Shown: positions 16,909 through 24,902 of the stretch, one piece after another
Layout: every line of letters begins with the position of its first letter
Position numbering within the stretch: position 1 is the stretch's first letter
Notes under the pieces: generated by a model
Database searches by the model: none
What the model saw: the letters and a program-made list of their open reading frames with translations, nothing else
What the model was told of the DNA's origin: nothing
DNA from: Nibribacter koreensis
GTDB lineage: Bacteria; Bacteroidota; Bacteroidia; Cytophagales; Hymenobacteraceae
DNA length: 64,000 nt
NCBI RefSeq assembly: GCF_039541795.1
Contig: NZ_BAABGX010000002.1
Coordinates: forward strand, 930,001-994,000
Direction: 5' to 3'
Position numbers and translations under genes: made by a program

Positions 16909-19698
16909 TTAGAACCGAAAGAAGGTGTTGGTGCCTCCCACTTTTCCGCCGAAGTTTCTAATGTTATACGTGAACGTGACCAACCCGTACCGGCGCAACA
17001 CCACCGTCTGGTAGTCTTCTACCAAGTTCTCTCTGATGGACCTGTACGCGCCAATGTTCTGGTTTAGCAGGTCATAGACAGAGAACTTGAGCTGGGCGCG
17101 GTCATTCTTCATGAACAGGAACGTGACGCCCGCGTTCAGGCGGCCATTGTCCCTACGCAAGCCAGGGGCCACGTTGGAGTTGTAGGTATAGTCAAAGGTG
17201 GCCTCCCAGACAATGCGCTTGGGCAAACGCACCACCACCCCGGTTCTGGAGGTTTTGCTGGTAAAGTTGATGTCTGGGATGGCATTAGACGTGTAAGAAC
17301 TGTTGCGCACGCCCAGGGTAAGCGTCTCATTGAACTCCAGCTTGTCATTGAGGTTCATGCTGGCTTTAAGGCTGGGGTTCCAGGAGACGTTCTGGCCGTA
17401 GCTGCGCACGTCGTTCACTAGAATAAGCGACTTGGTGTAGTTAAACCAAAGAGAGGCCCCCAGGGAGAACTGGCGCTTGCCGTCAAACTTAAAGTCCTTG
17501 TTCACGTCTGCGTTGGCGTTCACCTGCCAGTTGCCGTCTGTGTTGACAGGTCTGTACGTCTGCACCTTGGTTACCTGGTCAATGGTTCTGGAACGGGTCA
17601 CGGCGTCTTTGCTCATGCTCCCAGACATGTACGCCCAGTAATTGATGGAATGCTTGGCGTCAAACTTACGGTAGTTCAGGTTCACAGAATTGGAGATGGT
17701 AGGCTTGAGGCCCGGATTTCCTTCCTGAATGAAAAGCGTGTTAGAGTAGTCCGCCACGGGTTGCAGGTCGGCGGCAGAGGGTTCGCGCACGTTCACGTTG
17801 TAGCTCAGGTTAAAGCCTTTGTACGCCGCCGTCATGGACGGGAACACGTAGAAGTACTCCTGCGGAATATCTGCACTTTTTAAGAACGTGTTCTCAATAT
17901 TGAGCAGGGTGAAGCGCACGCCCGGCTGCAGGGTAAAGTCCTTGTATTTCCATTTCAAGCTGGTGGTCACGTAATTGCGCCAACCGCTCCGCTCTACCTC
18001 ATCTGAGAGGGCAAAGATCTGATCTGGGTACTCGCCGGTGTCTCTGTTGCCGTCAAAAGTGTTGACCAGGTTTTGGTTTTCAAAATACTCGGTATTGATC
18101 CTGGCCACGCCGCTCAGGGTTTTGCTGATGGGCTCCGTAAACGAGAAGGAGGTGTTGACGGCCGTGTTGTTCACCTCATTGTCGCGCAGTTGGTCCAGGT
18201 ACTCAAAGCGCTGACTGGGCTTGAAGAACCGGTCTGCGGCGGTGTAGTACTGTTGCTGGTCTCCCAGGTTAAAGTTGTAATTCCCGAAGAAGTTGAACTG
18301 ACGCCCTTTCTTGCTTGCTGACAGTCGGTCAAAGGCCACTTCGCCGGTTAAGGTGACGTTGTCGCTTTCCAGCAACTGGTGGTTGTCGCTTTCATTCACC
18401 AGCTCGCCGTAATTGCCGCTGGTGAGGGTGTAGATTTGTTGGTTGGTTCTGGTCTTGGCCAGTGTTAAGCCCGGCGTGATACTGAACGTAGTGAGGGAAT
18501 CTATCTTCCAGTCCAGACGTCCGCCCAAGCGGTGGTTGCGGCTCTTGGAGAACTGGTTTCTGTCGCGGCGGCTGTTAGTGGTGTCGCCCTCCAGGGTCTG
18601 CAAGGAGTTGATCAGCTGGCCCAAATCTGCGTCAATGCCGCCAAAGAAGTACTGCAGGTTCAGTTTGAGGTCTTTCTTTAAGATGGTGTTGAAGTTACCG
18701 CCCGCGCCGCTGGACTGCTGAATGCCGTCCTCGGTACCGCCAAAAGAGATGCCGTTCACGGCAAAGCCGCCGTCACTGCGCACCATGATGGTATTCATGC
18801 CGCTTCTGCTAAAGCCGCCAATCCTGGAGATATCCTCAAATCCGAAGGCCGGTCTGTTTAAGTTGTTAGAGTAACCCAGCAAACTAATTTGAGTCGTGTC
18901 CCTGAACACGTTCAAGATGCCGCCCGCCTCATACAGGTTCTTGGTGCCTTTGCCGGCGTAGGCTTTGCCAAACGCGCCCTGCTTGATGCCTTTCTTGAGC
19001 TTTAGGTTAATCACCTGCGGAATCTCATTCACGGGCAGGTCTGGGTCCCGGCGCACGGCGTCTGGGTCATTGACCACCTGCACTTTATCAATCATGTCTG
19101 CCGGCAGGTTGCGCGAGGCCACTTTGGGGTCGTTCCCGAAGAACTCCTTGCCGTCCACCAGAATCTTGTTCACGCGCTTGCCATTCACAGAGATGTCGCC
19201 GGCTTGGTCCACGGTCACACCGGGCAGTTTCTTCAACAAATCCTCCAGCAAGGCGGTGGGCAAAGTTTTAAACGAGTTGGCGTTGAACTCCAGCGTGTCC
19301 TTGCGCACAATGATGGGCGGCGTCTCGGCGGTGATGAGCACCTCGCCCAGCACGTTGTCGGCCATGGTCATGCCAATCTCGCCTAAGTCTAGGTCTGATG
19401 CCTCTGGCGTGAGCTTGAATTCTTTGCGGTAGGTTTTGAAGCCGGTCATGGAGATGACAATGCGTAGTTGCTGGTTGAGCGCCAGCCCGGGCACCTTGAA
19501 AGCACCCTTCTCATCGCTTACCCTAAAGGTGACCAGGCTAGTGTCCTGGGCGGTGTAGACGGCAATGGTGGCATAGCCCAGCGGCTCTTTGTGCTGCACA
19601 TCCAGGAGCTTGCCTTTTACCTCGCCTTTCTGGGCAGAAGCCAGGCTTGGCAGTAACGTACACGCCGCCAGCAAGACCAGCAGTAAACATGATTTCAT
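16909..19698 (-). CDS. TonB-dependent-receptor-like outer-membrane beta-barrel protein
   Basis: About 929 residues from ATG 19698; the frame is open 21 codons further, but MKSCLLLVLLAACTLLPSLA is a normal signal peptide at this start. A carboxypeptidase-regulatory-like domain (about 25-110) leads to a plug-like domain (about 125-215, with the KLPGVTVDQAGDISVNGK signature) and a long barrel of the OMP_b-brl_3 type ending in FFRF. Proteins of this kind are usually annotated as outer membrane beta-barrel family proteins; cargo is unknown. The 3' end is followed after 4 nt by a palindrome fused with a terminator. Confidence 0.88.
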   Translation of the reverse strand: MKSCLLLVLLAACTLLPSLASAQKGEVKGKLLDVQHKEPLGYATIAVYTAQDTSLVTFRVSDEKGAFKVPGLALNQQLRIVISMTGFKTYRKEFKLTPEASDLDLGEIGMTMADNVLGEVLITAETPPIIVRKDTLEFNANSFKTLPTALLEDLLKKLPGVTVDQAGDISVNGKRVNKILVDGKEFFGNDPKVASRNLPADMIDKVQVVNDPDAVRRDPDLPVNEIPQVINLKLKKGIKQGAFGKAYAGKGTKNLYEAGGILNVFRDTTQISLLGYSNNLNRPAFGFEDISRIGGFSRSGMNTIMVRSDGGFAVNGISFGGTEDGIQQSSGAGGNFNTILKKDLKLNLQYFFGGIDADLGQLINSLQTLEGDTTNSRRDRNQFSKSRNHRLGGRLDWKIDSLTTFSITPGLTLAKTRTNQQIYTLTSGNYGELVNESDNHQLLESDNVTLTGEVAFDRLSASKKGRQFNFFGNYNFNLGDQQQYYTAADRFFKPSQRFEYLDQLRDNEVNNTAVNTSFSFTEPISKTLSGVARINTEYFENQNLVNTFDGNRDTGEYPDQIFALSDEVERSGWRNYVTTSLKWKYKDFTLQPGVRFTLLNIENTFLKSADIPQEYFYVFPSMTAAYKGFNLSYNVNVREPSAADLQPVADYSNTLFIQEGNPGLKPTISNSVNLNYRKFDAKHSINYWAYMSGSMSKDAVTRSRTIDQVTKVQTYRPVNTDGNWQVNANADVNKDFKFDGKRQFSLGASLWFNYTKSLILVNDVRSYGQNVSWNPSLKASMNLNDKLEFNETLTLGVRNSSYTSNAIPDINFTSKTSRTGVVVRLPKRIVWEATFDYTYNSNVAPGLRRDNGRLNAGVTFLFMKNDRAQLKFSVYDLLNQNIGAYRSIRENLVEDYQTVVLRRYGLVTFTYNIRNFGGKVGGTNTFFRF

Positions 19699-20065
19699 AC
19701 AAATTTGAGTAAGGATGATAGTGGTGACAGAGCTTTCTTTTAGGAAAGGTAATGTTAGCAAAAAGCCCCCGCTTCTGGTGCGTCTGCCGCTGGGTTTAAC
19801 AAAACTTTAACTAGCTCTGCCCGGTCATTGCCTAAGTACAACAGGTTGCCTTGAAGTGGCAAGAAAAGAGGGCTGTATTTTGGAAACCCGTTTTTGGGCT
19901 AATTTCTGGAATACAGACCAAAAACGAAGATTATTCTTTCCTAGAAGCGCCTTCTGCCAAGACGCCGTCCGTCCTAACACTTTGGAAACTAAGCTGGTAA
20001 AAGTTCGTTCAAAGCAATTCAACCCTATGGATTGTTACACGTTCACGTCACTATTCTCTACAACT
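19699..20065. other. Divergent intergenic region
   Basis: About 370 nt between divergently transcribed genes. It should carry promoters for both, but I see no confident TAnnTTTG box. It includes a 38-bp palindrome (19889-19926). The frame upstream of the YceI start runs through that palindrome and is not coding. Confidence 0.55.
19889..19926. repeat. 38-bp palindromic element, copy 10
   Basis: Arms CGTTTTTGGGCTAATTTC and GGAATACAGACCAAAAACG, moderately diverged. It is placed in a divergent promoter region, 140 nt before the YceI start, so not every copy is at a gene end. Confidence 0.88.
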
Positions 20066-20764
20066 ATGAAAAATTCCTTCACTATTTACACTGCTTGCCT
20101 GTTCCTGGCCGCCGGCCTGGGCCTGGCCTCCTGCGACAAAGCCCCCAAGGGAGACAAAGCCACAATCACCGATGAACAGCAAGCCGCCAATGCTACTGGC
20201 CAGACCTTTGTGGTAGACACCGCTGATTCTAAGGTAAGGTTTATTGGGCACGGCGTGGGCAAGAACCACCCGGGCAATTTCCATCTGGCCTCTGGCGAAG
20301 TGGCCGTGGCCAACAACCAGATCACGGGCGGCACTTTCCTGATTAACATCAACTCTCTGGATGTGGAGCAGAAAGAGGAAATGTTCCAAACAAAGTTAAA
20401 GCCCCACCTCTTAAGCGGCGACTTCTTTGACGCGGGCAAGTTTGGCACCGCCCGGTTTGAGATCACCAACGTGGCTCCCTATGAGGCCAACAGCAAAGAC
20501 ACGTCATTGGTAGACGGTGCCAACTATACCGTGAGCGGTAACTTCACCTTGAAAGACGTGACCAAGAACATCTCGTTCCCGGCACGCATTGACCTGGATG
20601 ACAACGGCCTCAAGGCCAAAGCCAACTTTGACATTGACCGCCGCCAGTGGCAGATGAACTATGGCAATGACAAAACCTTAGGGGACAAATTTATCTCAGA
20701 GACCGTGAACATTGAGCTAGACCTCAAAGCCAAGAAACCCAATGACGTGACCGCCGGCCGGTAA
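20066..20764 (+). CDS. YceI-family lipoprotein
   Basis: 232 residues. The lipoprotein signal MKNSFTIYTACLFLAAGLGL is followed by the lipobox LASC. After a short linker the YceI beta-barrel domain begins (FVVDTADSKVRFIGHGVG) and ends with SETVNIELDLKAKKP. YceI proteins bind isoprenoid-like lipids in the periplasm; the ligand here is unknown. The longer frame from 19856 passes through the palindrome and is rejected. Transcription ends at the GGGCTC terminator at 20786-20818. Confidence 0.92.
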   Translation: MKNSFTIYTACLFLAAGLGLASCDKAPKGDKATITDEQQAANATGQTFVVDTADSKVRFIGHGVGKNHPGNFHLASGEVAVANNQITGGTFLININSLDVEQKEEMFQTKLKPHLLSGDFFDAGKFGTARFEITNVAPYEANSKDTSLVDGANYTVSGNFTLKDVTKNISFPARIDLDDNGLKAKANFDIDRRQWQMNYGNDKTLGDKFISETVNIELDLKAKKPNDVTAGR

Positions 20765-20785
20765 CTGCCCTTAAATTGAAAACAG

Positions 20786-20818
20786 AAGAGCCCGAAGACC
20801 AAGCGTTTTCGGGCTCTT
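20786..20818. terminator. Terminator fused with a 38-bp palindrome, convergent genes
   Basis: Stem AAGAGCCCGAA / TTCGGGCTCTT (11 bp). It lies between the convergent YceI and hydrolase genes. The right strand of the stem is the left arm of the palindrome at 20804-20841. Confidence 0.87.
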
Positions 20819-20841
20819 TTCATGAAAACAGGCCAAAACCG
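20804..20841. repeat. 38-bp palindromic element, copy 11 (arm co-opted by terminator)
   Basis: Left arm CGTTTTCGGGCTCTTTTC is adapted to the terminator; right arm GAAAACAGGCCAAAACCG is almost consensus. Confidence 0.9.
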
Positions 20842-20893
20842 AAAGGACCGCCTAGTACATTTAAACCATCCAGCCACTGTCCTGAGCTGATAA

Positions 20894-21793
20894 CTATTTT
20901 CTAAGGACGTCCTTCACGACCTGCTCCACAGTAGACCAAACCGGTGAGGTGGGCGCGACCAAGTCAAAATGCCCGGCGTTGGGCAGCAACACTGTCTGTA
21001 TTTCTGAGTAAGGCCGCTTTATTTTTTCCTCAAACGCCTGAGGTTGCGCCACGGGTACAATGGGATCTTTCTCACCTTGCACCAGTCTAATGATAGCACT
21101 GCCGGGCTTGAGCTGCATGGGAGAACCTGAGGCATATCTATGGGGAACTTCATTTGGCAGGCCACCCATCAATTGCGGCACCGCGCTGTTGCAACTGCCT
21201 GGGGCCATGGCGTAACTCGCCAAGTCTGGAATGCCCGCCAAGGCTACCACGCCCTTCACTTTCAAAGGCTTCTTGGTGTACAACTCACTGGTCTTGGCAA
21301 TGTTCTTTCTGCCCGCCGCCCACAAAGCCAGATGCCCTCCCGCCGAGTGTCCCATCACTACCACCTTCTTGCTGTCTACAGGGTATTGCCTGGCCAGTTG
21401 CCGTACAAAGTCCACGCCCTGCGCCACGTCCAGAAACGTGCCTGGCCAGCCGCCGCCAGGGTTGCCCACGCGCCTGAACTCAATGTTCCAGGTGGCATAT
21501 CCGGCTTTGGTCAAGGCGGCGCTGAGGTGGTTCATGTACTGGTAATTGTATTGCGCCAGCCAACACCCGCCATGAATGACCACCACCACTGGGAACGGTC
21601 CTTTGCCTTGCGGCAGGCGCAACTCGCCAAACTGTAAGGAATCTGTGCTATAGGCTATCTTCTGGCCCGGCGCCGGCGTGGGCAGCTGCATCAACTCTTG
21701 CCAGGTAATGAGTTTAGGTGCTGGCGCTTGAGCTTGTACTGATGAGGCGACAAACCAGGAAAATAAAAAGAGTATGGAGATCAGGTACTTCAT
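20894..21793 (-). CDS. Exported alpha/beta hydrolase (esterase/peptidase-like)
   Basis: 299 residues with a signal peptide (about 1-21). It has the oxyanion-hole motif VVIHGGCW (about 73-80), nucleophile elbow GHSAGG (about 148-153), an acid on the EKDPIVP loop (about 246-252) and a His in NAGHFD near the end. This arrangement is typical of the BD-FAE/kynurenine-formamidase-like esterase branch. It probably hydrolyses an ester or peptide in the periplasm; the substrate is unknown. It faces the YceI gene, with which it shares a terminator. Confidence 0.88.
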   Translation of the reverse strand: MKYLISILFLFSWFVASSVQAQAPAPKLITWQELMQLPTPAPGQKIAYSTDSLQFGELRLPQGKGPFPVVVVIHGGCWLAQYNYQYMNHLSAALTKAGYATWNIEFRRVGNPGGGWPGTFLDVAQGVDFVRQLARQYPVDSKKVVVMGHSAGGHLALWAAGRKNIAKTSELYTKKPLKVKGVVALAGIPDLASYAMAPGSCNSAVPQLMGGLPNEVPHRYASGSPMQLKPGSAIIRLVQGEKDPIVPVAQPQAFEEKIKRPYSEIQTVLLPNAGHFDLVAPTSPVWSTVEQVVKDVLRK

Positions 21794-21895
21794 GACTGGG
21801 CCAAGGTGATTTTGATTAGAAGTGAAAGCTACTCATTTTGTTTTGAATGGCTCTCACATCCTCTATGCATGCCAAGCAAGATCCTATACACCAAG

Positions 21896-21925
21896 AGAGC
21901 CCGTAGACTTTCGTTTTCGGGCTCT
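21896..21925 (-). terminator. Terminator fused with a 38-bp palindrome, after the DUF2188 gene
   Basis: Stem AGAGCCCG / CGGGCTCT (8 bp). For the minus-strand DUF2188 transcript the ascending strand is the palindrome arm GGGCTC in complement. Confidence 0.75.
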
Positions 21926-21949
21926 TTTGGTGAAAACAGGGCAAAAACG
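21912..21949. repeat. 38-bp palindromic element, copy 12 (arm co-opted by terminator)
   Basis: Left arm CGTTTTCGGGCTCTTTTG, right arm GAAAACAGGGCAAAAACG. It lies between the DUF2188 3' end and the hydrolase 5' end. Confidence 0.9.
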
Positions 21950-21987
21950 GTTCTGCCTTGTTCTAAGGGAATAGTCATGAGGTTGAA

Positions 21988-22224
21988 TTAGCCTTTGGTG
22001 GCTCTAGGATCACTGCCTCTAGGGAACGTGCGCTCCTCTTCTATCTTGCCGTCCTGGGTATGGATGATGACAGAACTGGTAGAATGGTTCTTGGCTATCT
22101 CAATTGTCTTCTTCACCACCTCCTGCTTGTTGGTACCCGTCACCGAGGCTCGCTGTCCGTCCTCCAACTTCCCTTCCCAACCCTCTTCGGTTTTGTTCAC
22201 GTGATATATCTTTCTATCTGCCAT
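21988..22224 (-). CDS. DUF2188 domain protein
   Basis: 78 residues matching the short DUF2188 pattern: N-terminal beta-strand (YHVNKTEEGWEGKLEDGQRA), a helix rich in Lys and Glu (KQEVVKKTIEIAKNH), a second strand (SSVIIHTQDGKIEEERTF) and the closing DPRATKG. Family members are small soluble proteins of unknown function, often stress-linked. No operon partner is visible. Confidence 0.85.
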   Translation of the reverse strand: MADRKIYHVNKTEEGWEGKLEDGQRASVTGTNKQEVVKKTIEIAKNHSTSSVIIHTQDGKIEEERTFPRGSDPRATKG

Positions 22225-22420
22225 GGCTTTCTACACGTTTGGTTTAGAGCGTTTTTACTGTGGGGAGGAAAGGAAAGTTGCGAGGGAATCTCATTTACTA
22301 TTACCATTGCAGGGTAGGTCAGCAAGCATATTATTTACTATTAGCATCTATCAGAACCTGCAAAAGAATCAAGCATAATATAGATACTCAACTTTAAAAG
22401 CTATAATTGCGGAGTAAATG

Positions 22421-22448
22421 AAAAGGTGCCCCTATATGAGGCACCCTT
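22421..22448 (-). terminator. Terminator of the tiny membrane-protein gene
   Basis: On the minus strand GGTGCC ... GGCACC forms a 6- to 8-bp stem followed by TTTTCATTT. It begins within a few bases of the 22451 stop codon. Confidence 0.7.
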
Positions 22449-22450
22449 CA

Positions 22451-22624
22451 TTAATTGAACCACTGGAGTAGCTTCGTAATGATGCTATCAAGGTGAGTCA
22501 AAATACTGGCGAGGTACCCGAGTGTTAAGACGCCAATCAATAACCACTTAGGACCTTCTACATGACTAGGCACTGAAGAGACAATAGTTTCTTTAGTGCC
22601 TTTTGTTTTTGATTTTACCTTCAC
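22451..22624 (-). CDS. Tiny single-TM protein (57 aa), GTG start
   Basis: The minus-strand frame starts at GTG 22624. A Lys/Thr/Ser-rich N-terminus of about 24 residues leads to one clear membrane helix (WLLIGVLTLGYLASIL) and an amphipathic tail ending QWFN. Support for expression: a TATATTTG box (22650-22657) places the start of transcription about 18 nt upstream of the GTG, and a terminator begins directly after the stop. There is no in-frame ATG. The function is unknown; a small membrane regulator or toxin-like peptide is possible but speculative. Confidence 0.5.
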   Translation of the reverse strand: MKVKSKTKGTKETIVSSVPSHVEGPKWLLIGVLTLGYLASILTHLDSIITKLLQWFN

Positions 22625-22649
22625 TTCATTTTTCGTTGATTGGTTTAGT

Positions 22650-22657
22650 CAAATATA
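22650..22657 (-). promoter_or_regulatory. Bacteroidota -7 box TATATTTG
   Basis: A perfect TAnnTTTG match on the minus strand, 26 nt before the GTG of the 57-aa ORF. No strong -33 element is seen. Confidence 0.55.
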
Positions 22658-22842
22658 GAGGTGAATCTTATGTTAAGCCTCCCATTGAAATTTATTTTAT
22701 CCATTTCTTATACATGAGTTATCAATATCACAACTAATTACCAATCAGCAAATTAACAACGTTATCAAGATTACAAAGGAGGTATATATGGAAAACTTAA
22801 TAGATGTAAAACCATTTATTCTCCATCAAATCACTCCCGCCC

Positions 22843-22864
22843 TTGTTGGTGTTATCACCAACAA
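22843..22864. repeat. Hairpin repeat GTTGGTG-TTAT-CACCAAC
   Basis: Perfect 9-bp arms with outer TT/AA added. It is the inverted-orientation twin of 6702-6719, and its upstream TCCCGCCC is shared with the decayed copy at 53630. Confidence 0.7.
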
Positions 22865-22915
22865 GCACAACAGCGGCTCAACTAACCCAATCACAAAACC
22901 ATCCCACCCCAAACC

Positions 22916-22951
22916 AAAAGAGCCCGAAGACTTTCGTTTTCGGGCTCTTTT
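22916..22951 (-). terminator. Terminator fused with a 38-bp palindrome, after ettA
   Basis: Stem AAAAGAGCCCGAA / TTCGGGCTCTTTT (13 bp perfect). The minus-strand ettA transcript enters the palindrome first, and the palindrome's second half forms the ascending strand of the terminator. Confidence 0.88.
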
Positions 22952-22972
22952 CTGGGAAATAGGTAAAAAACA
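22935..22972. repeat. 38-bp palindromic element, copy 13 (arm co-opted by terminator)
   Basis: The left arm is CGTTTTCGGGCTCTTTTC and the right arm is decayed to GGAAATAGGTAAAAAACA. It is 3 nt from the ettA stop codon. Confidence 0.88.
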
Positions 22973-22975
22973 GAC

Positions 22976-24643
22976 TTAGTCCATCAGCTTCTTATATCTA
23001 ATGCGCTTAGGCTCCACGTCACCTAGGCGTTTCTTCTTCGCTTCTTCGTAGTCAGAGAAGTTACCTTCAAACCAAACTACCTGTGAGTCACCTTCAAAGG
23101 CCAGGATGTGGGTGGCAATTCTGTCCAGGAACCAGCGGTCGTGGCTGATGACTACGGCGCAACCGGCAAAGTTCTCCAGCGCGTCTTCCAGGGCACGAAT
23201 GGCGTTCACGTCCAGGTCGTTGGTAGGCTCATCCAGTAGCAACAAGTTGGCGCCTTGTTGCAAGGTCATGGCCAGGTGCACGCGGTTGCGCTCACCCCCA
23301 GACAGCACGCCTACTTTCTTCTCCTGGTCACCGCCACTAAAGTTGAACTTGCTCACGTAGGCGCGGGCATTTACTTGACGGCCTGCCAAAAGCATAGTCT
23401 CCGTACCACCCGAGATGGTTTCAAACACAGACTTGTTGGGGTCCAGGCTTTCGTGCTGTTGGTCTACGTAGGCGAATTCTACGGTAGGGCCCACGTTGAT
23501 AGTACCGGCATCTGGCGTCTCACGGCCTGTAATGAGACGGAATAAGGTAGACTTACCTGCACCGTTCGGCCCGATGATGCCCACAATACCCGCCGGTGGC
23601 AGGTTAAAGGAAAGGTCTTCAAAGAGAAGCTTGTCGCCGTAGGCTTTCTTTAACCCTTCCGCTTCAATCACCACGTTACCCAAACGCGGACCATCTGGGA
23701 TGAAGAGCTCCAGTCTTTGTTCTTTTTCTTTGGCTTCCTCAGAGGCCATTTTCTCATAGTTGCCCAAACGCGCTTTGGACTTGGCCTGACGCGCCTTTGG
23801 ACTCATGCGGGCCCACTCCAATTCACGCTGCAAGGTTTTCTGGCGCTTGCTTTCGGTTTTCTCTTCCTTGGCCAAACGCTCAGACTTCTGCTCTAACCAG
23901 CTGGTGTAGTTTCCTTTCCAGGGAATACCCTCTCCGCGGTCCAGTTCCAGAATCCAGCCCGCTACTTTGTCCAGGAAGTACCTGTCGTGGGTAACGGCAA
24001 TCACGGTGCCTTTGTAGTGCTGTAAATGTTGCTCCAACCAAAGCACAGACTCGGCGTCCAAGTGGTTGGTAGGCTCATCCAGTAGCAACACGTCTGGCTC
24101 TTGCAACAACAGGCGGCAAAGGGCTACGCGGCGTTTCTCACCACCAGAGAGGTTGCCAATTACAGCCTCACTTGGCGGTGTGCGAAGGGCGTCCATGGCG
24201 CGCTCCAGTTTGCTGTCCAGGTCCCAGGCACCCAGATGATCCAGGCGTTCCTGCACTTCGCCTTGGCGGGCAATGAGCTTGTCAAAATCAGCGTCTTCTT
24301 GCGCGAAGGCCTCGTTGATTTCGTCGAACTCTTTCAGAAGGGCCACCGTTTCGGCTACGCCTTCCTGCACAATCTCCATCACGGTTTTGGTAGGGTCCAA
24401 CTGCGGTTCCTGCTCCAGGTAACCCACAGAATAACCCGGCGAGAACGCCACTTCGCCCTGGTAGGCCTTGTCTACGCCGGCAATCACCTTCAAGAGAGAA
24501 GACTTACCAGAGCCGTTTAGACCCAGCACGCCAATCTTGGCGCCGTAAAAGAAAGAAAGGTAAATGTTTTTAAGAACCTGTTTCTGGGGAGGGTAAATCT
24601 TGCTTACCCCCGCCATGGAAAAGATGATGGTTTCGTTACTCAT
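22976..24643 (-). CDS. ettA: ABC-F energy-dependent translational throttle protein EttA
   Basis: 555 residues, usual EttA length. It has two ABC domains with Walker A GLNGSGKSS and GPNGAGKST, and signatures LSGGEKRR and LSGGERNR; there is no membrane domain. The EttA-type arm insertion lies in the first domain and a linker with MSPKARQAKSKAR between the domains. ABC-F proteins of this clade bind the ribosomal E site and gate the first peptide bond according to ATP/ADP ratio. It is divergent from the DUF349 gene; a palindrome lies 46 nt upstream of its start. Confidence 0.95.
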   Translation of the reverse strand: MSNETIIFSMAGVSKIYPPQKQVLKNIYLSFFYGAKIGVLGLNGSGKSSLLKVIAGVDKAYQGEVAFSPGYSVGYLEQEPQLDPTKTVMEIVQEGVAETVALLKEFDEINEAFAQEDADFDKLIARQGEVQERLDHLGAWDLDSKLERAMDALRTPPSEAVIGNLSGGEKRRVALCRLLLQEPDVLLLDEPTNHLDAESVLWLEQHLQHYKGTVIAVTHDRYFLDKVAGWILELDRGEGIPWKGNYTSWLEQKSERLAKEEKTESKRQKTLQRELEWARMSPKARQAKSKARLGNYEKMASEEAKEKEQRLELFIPDGPRLGNVVIEAEGLKKAYGDKLLFEDLSFNLPPAGIVGIIGPNGAGKSTLFRLITGRETPDAGTINVGPTVEFAYVDQQHESLDPNKSVFETISGGTETMLLAGRQVNARAYVSKFNFSGGDQEKKVGVLSGGERNRVHLAMTLQQGANLLLLDEPTNDLDVNAIRALEDALENFAGCAVVISHDRWFLDRIATHILAFEGDSQVVWFEGNFSDYEEAKKKRLGDVEPKRIRYKKLMD

Positions 24644-24689
24644 AGACCTGTTGGGTTGGTTAGATACTGGTGCTTAGCGGCTAAGGAAT

Positions 24690-24727
24690 CGTTTTTGGCC
24701 TGAATTCACAAAAATAGCCCAAAAACG
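24690..24727. repeat. 38-bp palindromic element, copy 14
   Basis: Arms CGTTTTTGGCCTGAATTC and AAAAATAGCCCAAAAACG. It lies in the ettA/DUF349 divergent promoter region, so it would be in or next to the ettA leader. Confidence 0.88.
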
Positions 24728-24902
24728 TACTAGAACATTCCCACCATGAAATCAGTATGTATGCAGACGTCCGGCAATGGTTTGTTCTGGCCAAGGCTCG
24801 CAAATATCGCAAATTTGGCGGTGCGGGGTTATGAAAATTGGCGGCAATTCATAAACTTGTAGAAAATATAGACTATTCATTTTTTAGAAAATAATCCAGT
24901 TG

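Larger units (their letters stand above)
22225..22975. other. AT-rich intergenic region of about 750 nt
   Basis: It contains an ORF too short for usual gene finders (22451-22624, minus) with a promoter and terminator of its own, a GTTGGTG hairpin (22843-22864), and the fused terminator/palindrome before ettA. A 63-codon plus-strand frame at 22788 has a good AGGAGG upstream, but it runs through the hairpin, terminator and palindrome, so I regard it as non-coding or a remnant. Confidence 0.6.

Noticed and set aside
19856..20065. N-terminal extension of the YceI frame
   Set aside because: It passes through the palindrome; a standard lipoprotein signal starts at 20066.
22788..22979. 63-codon plus-strand frame with AGGAGG upstream
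   Set aside because: Only the first dozen codons look gene-like; the rest translates a repeat hairpin, the ettA terminator and a palindrome.
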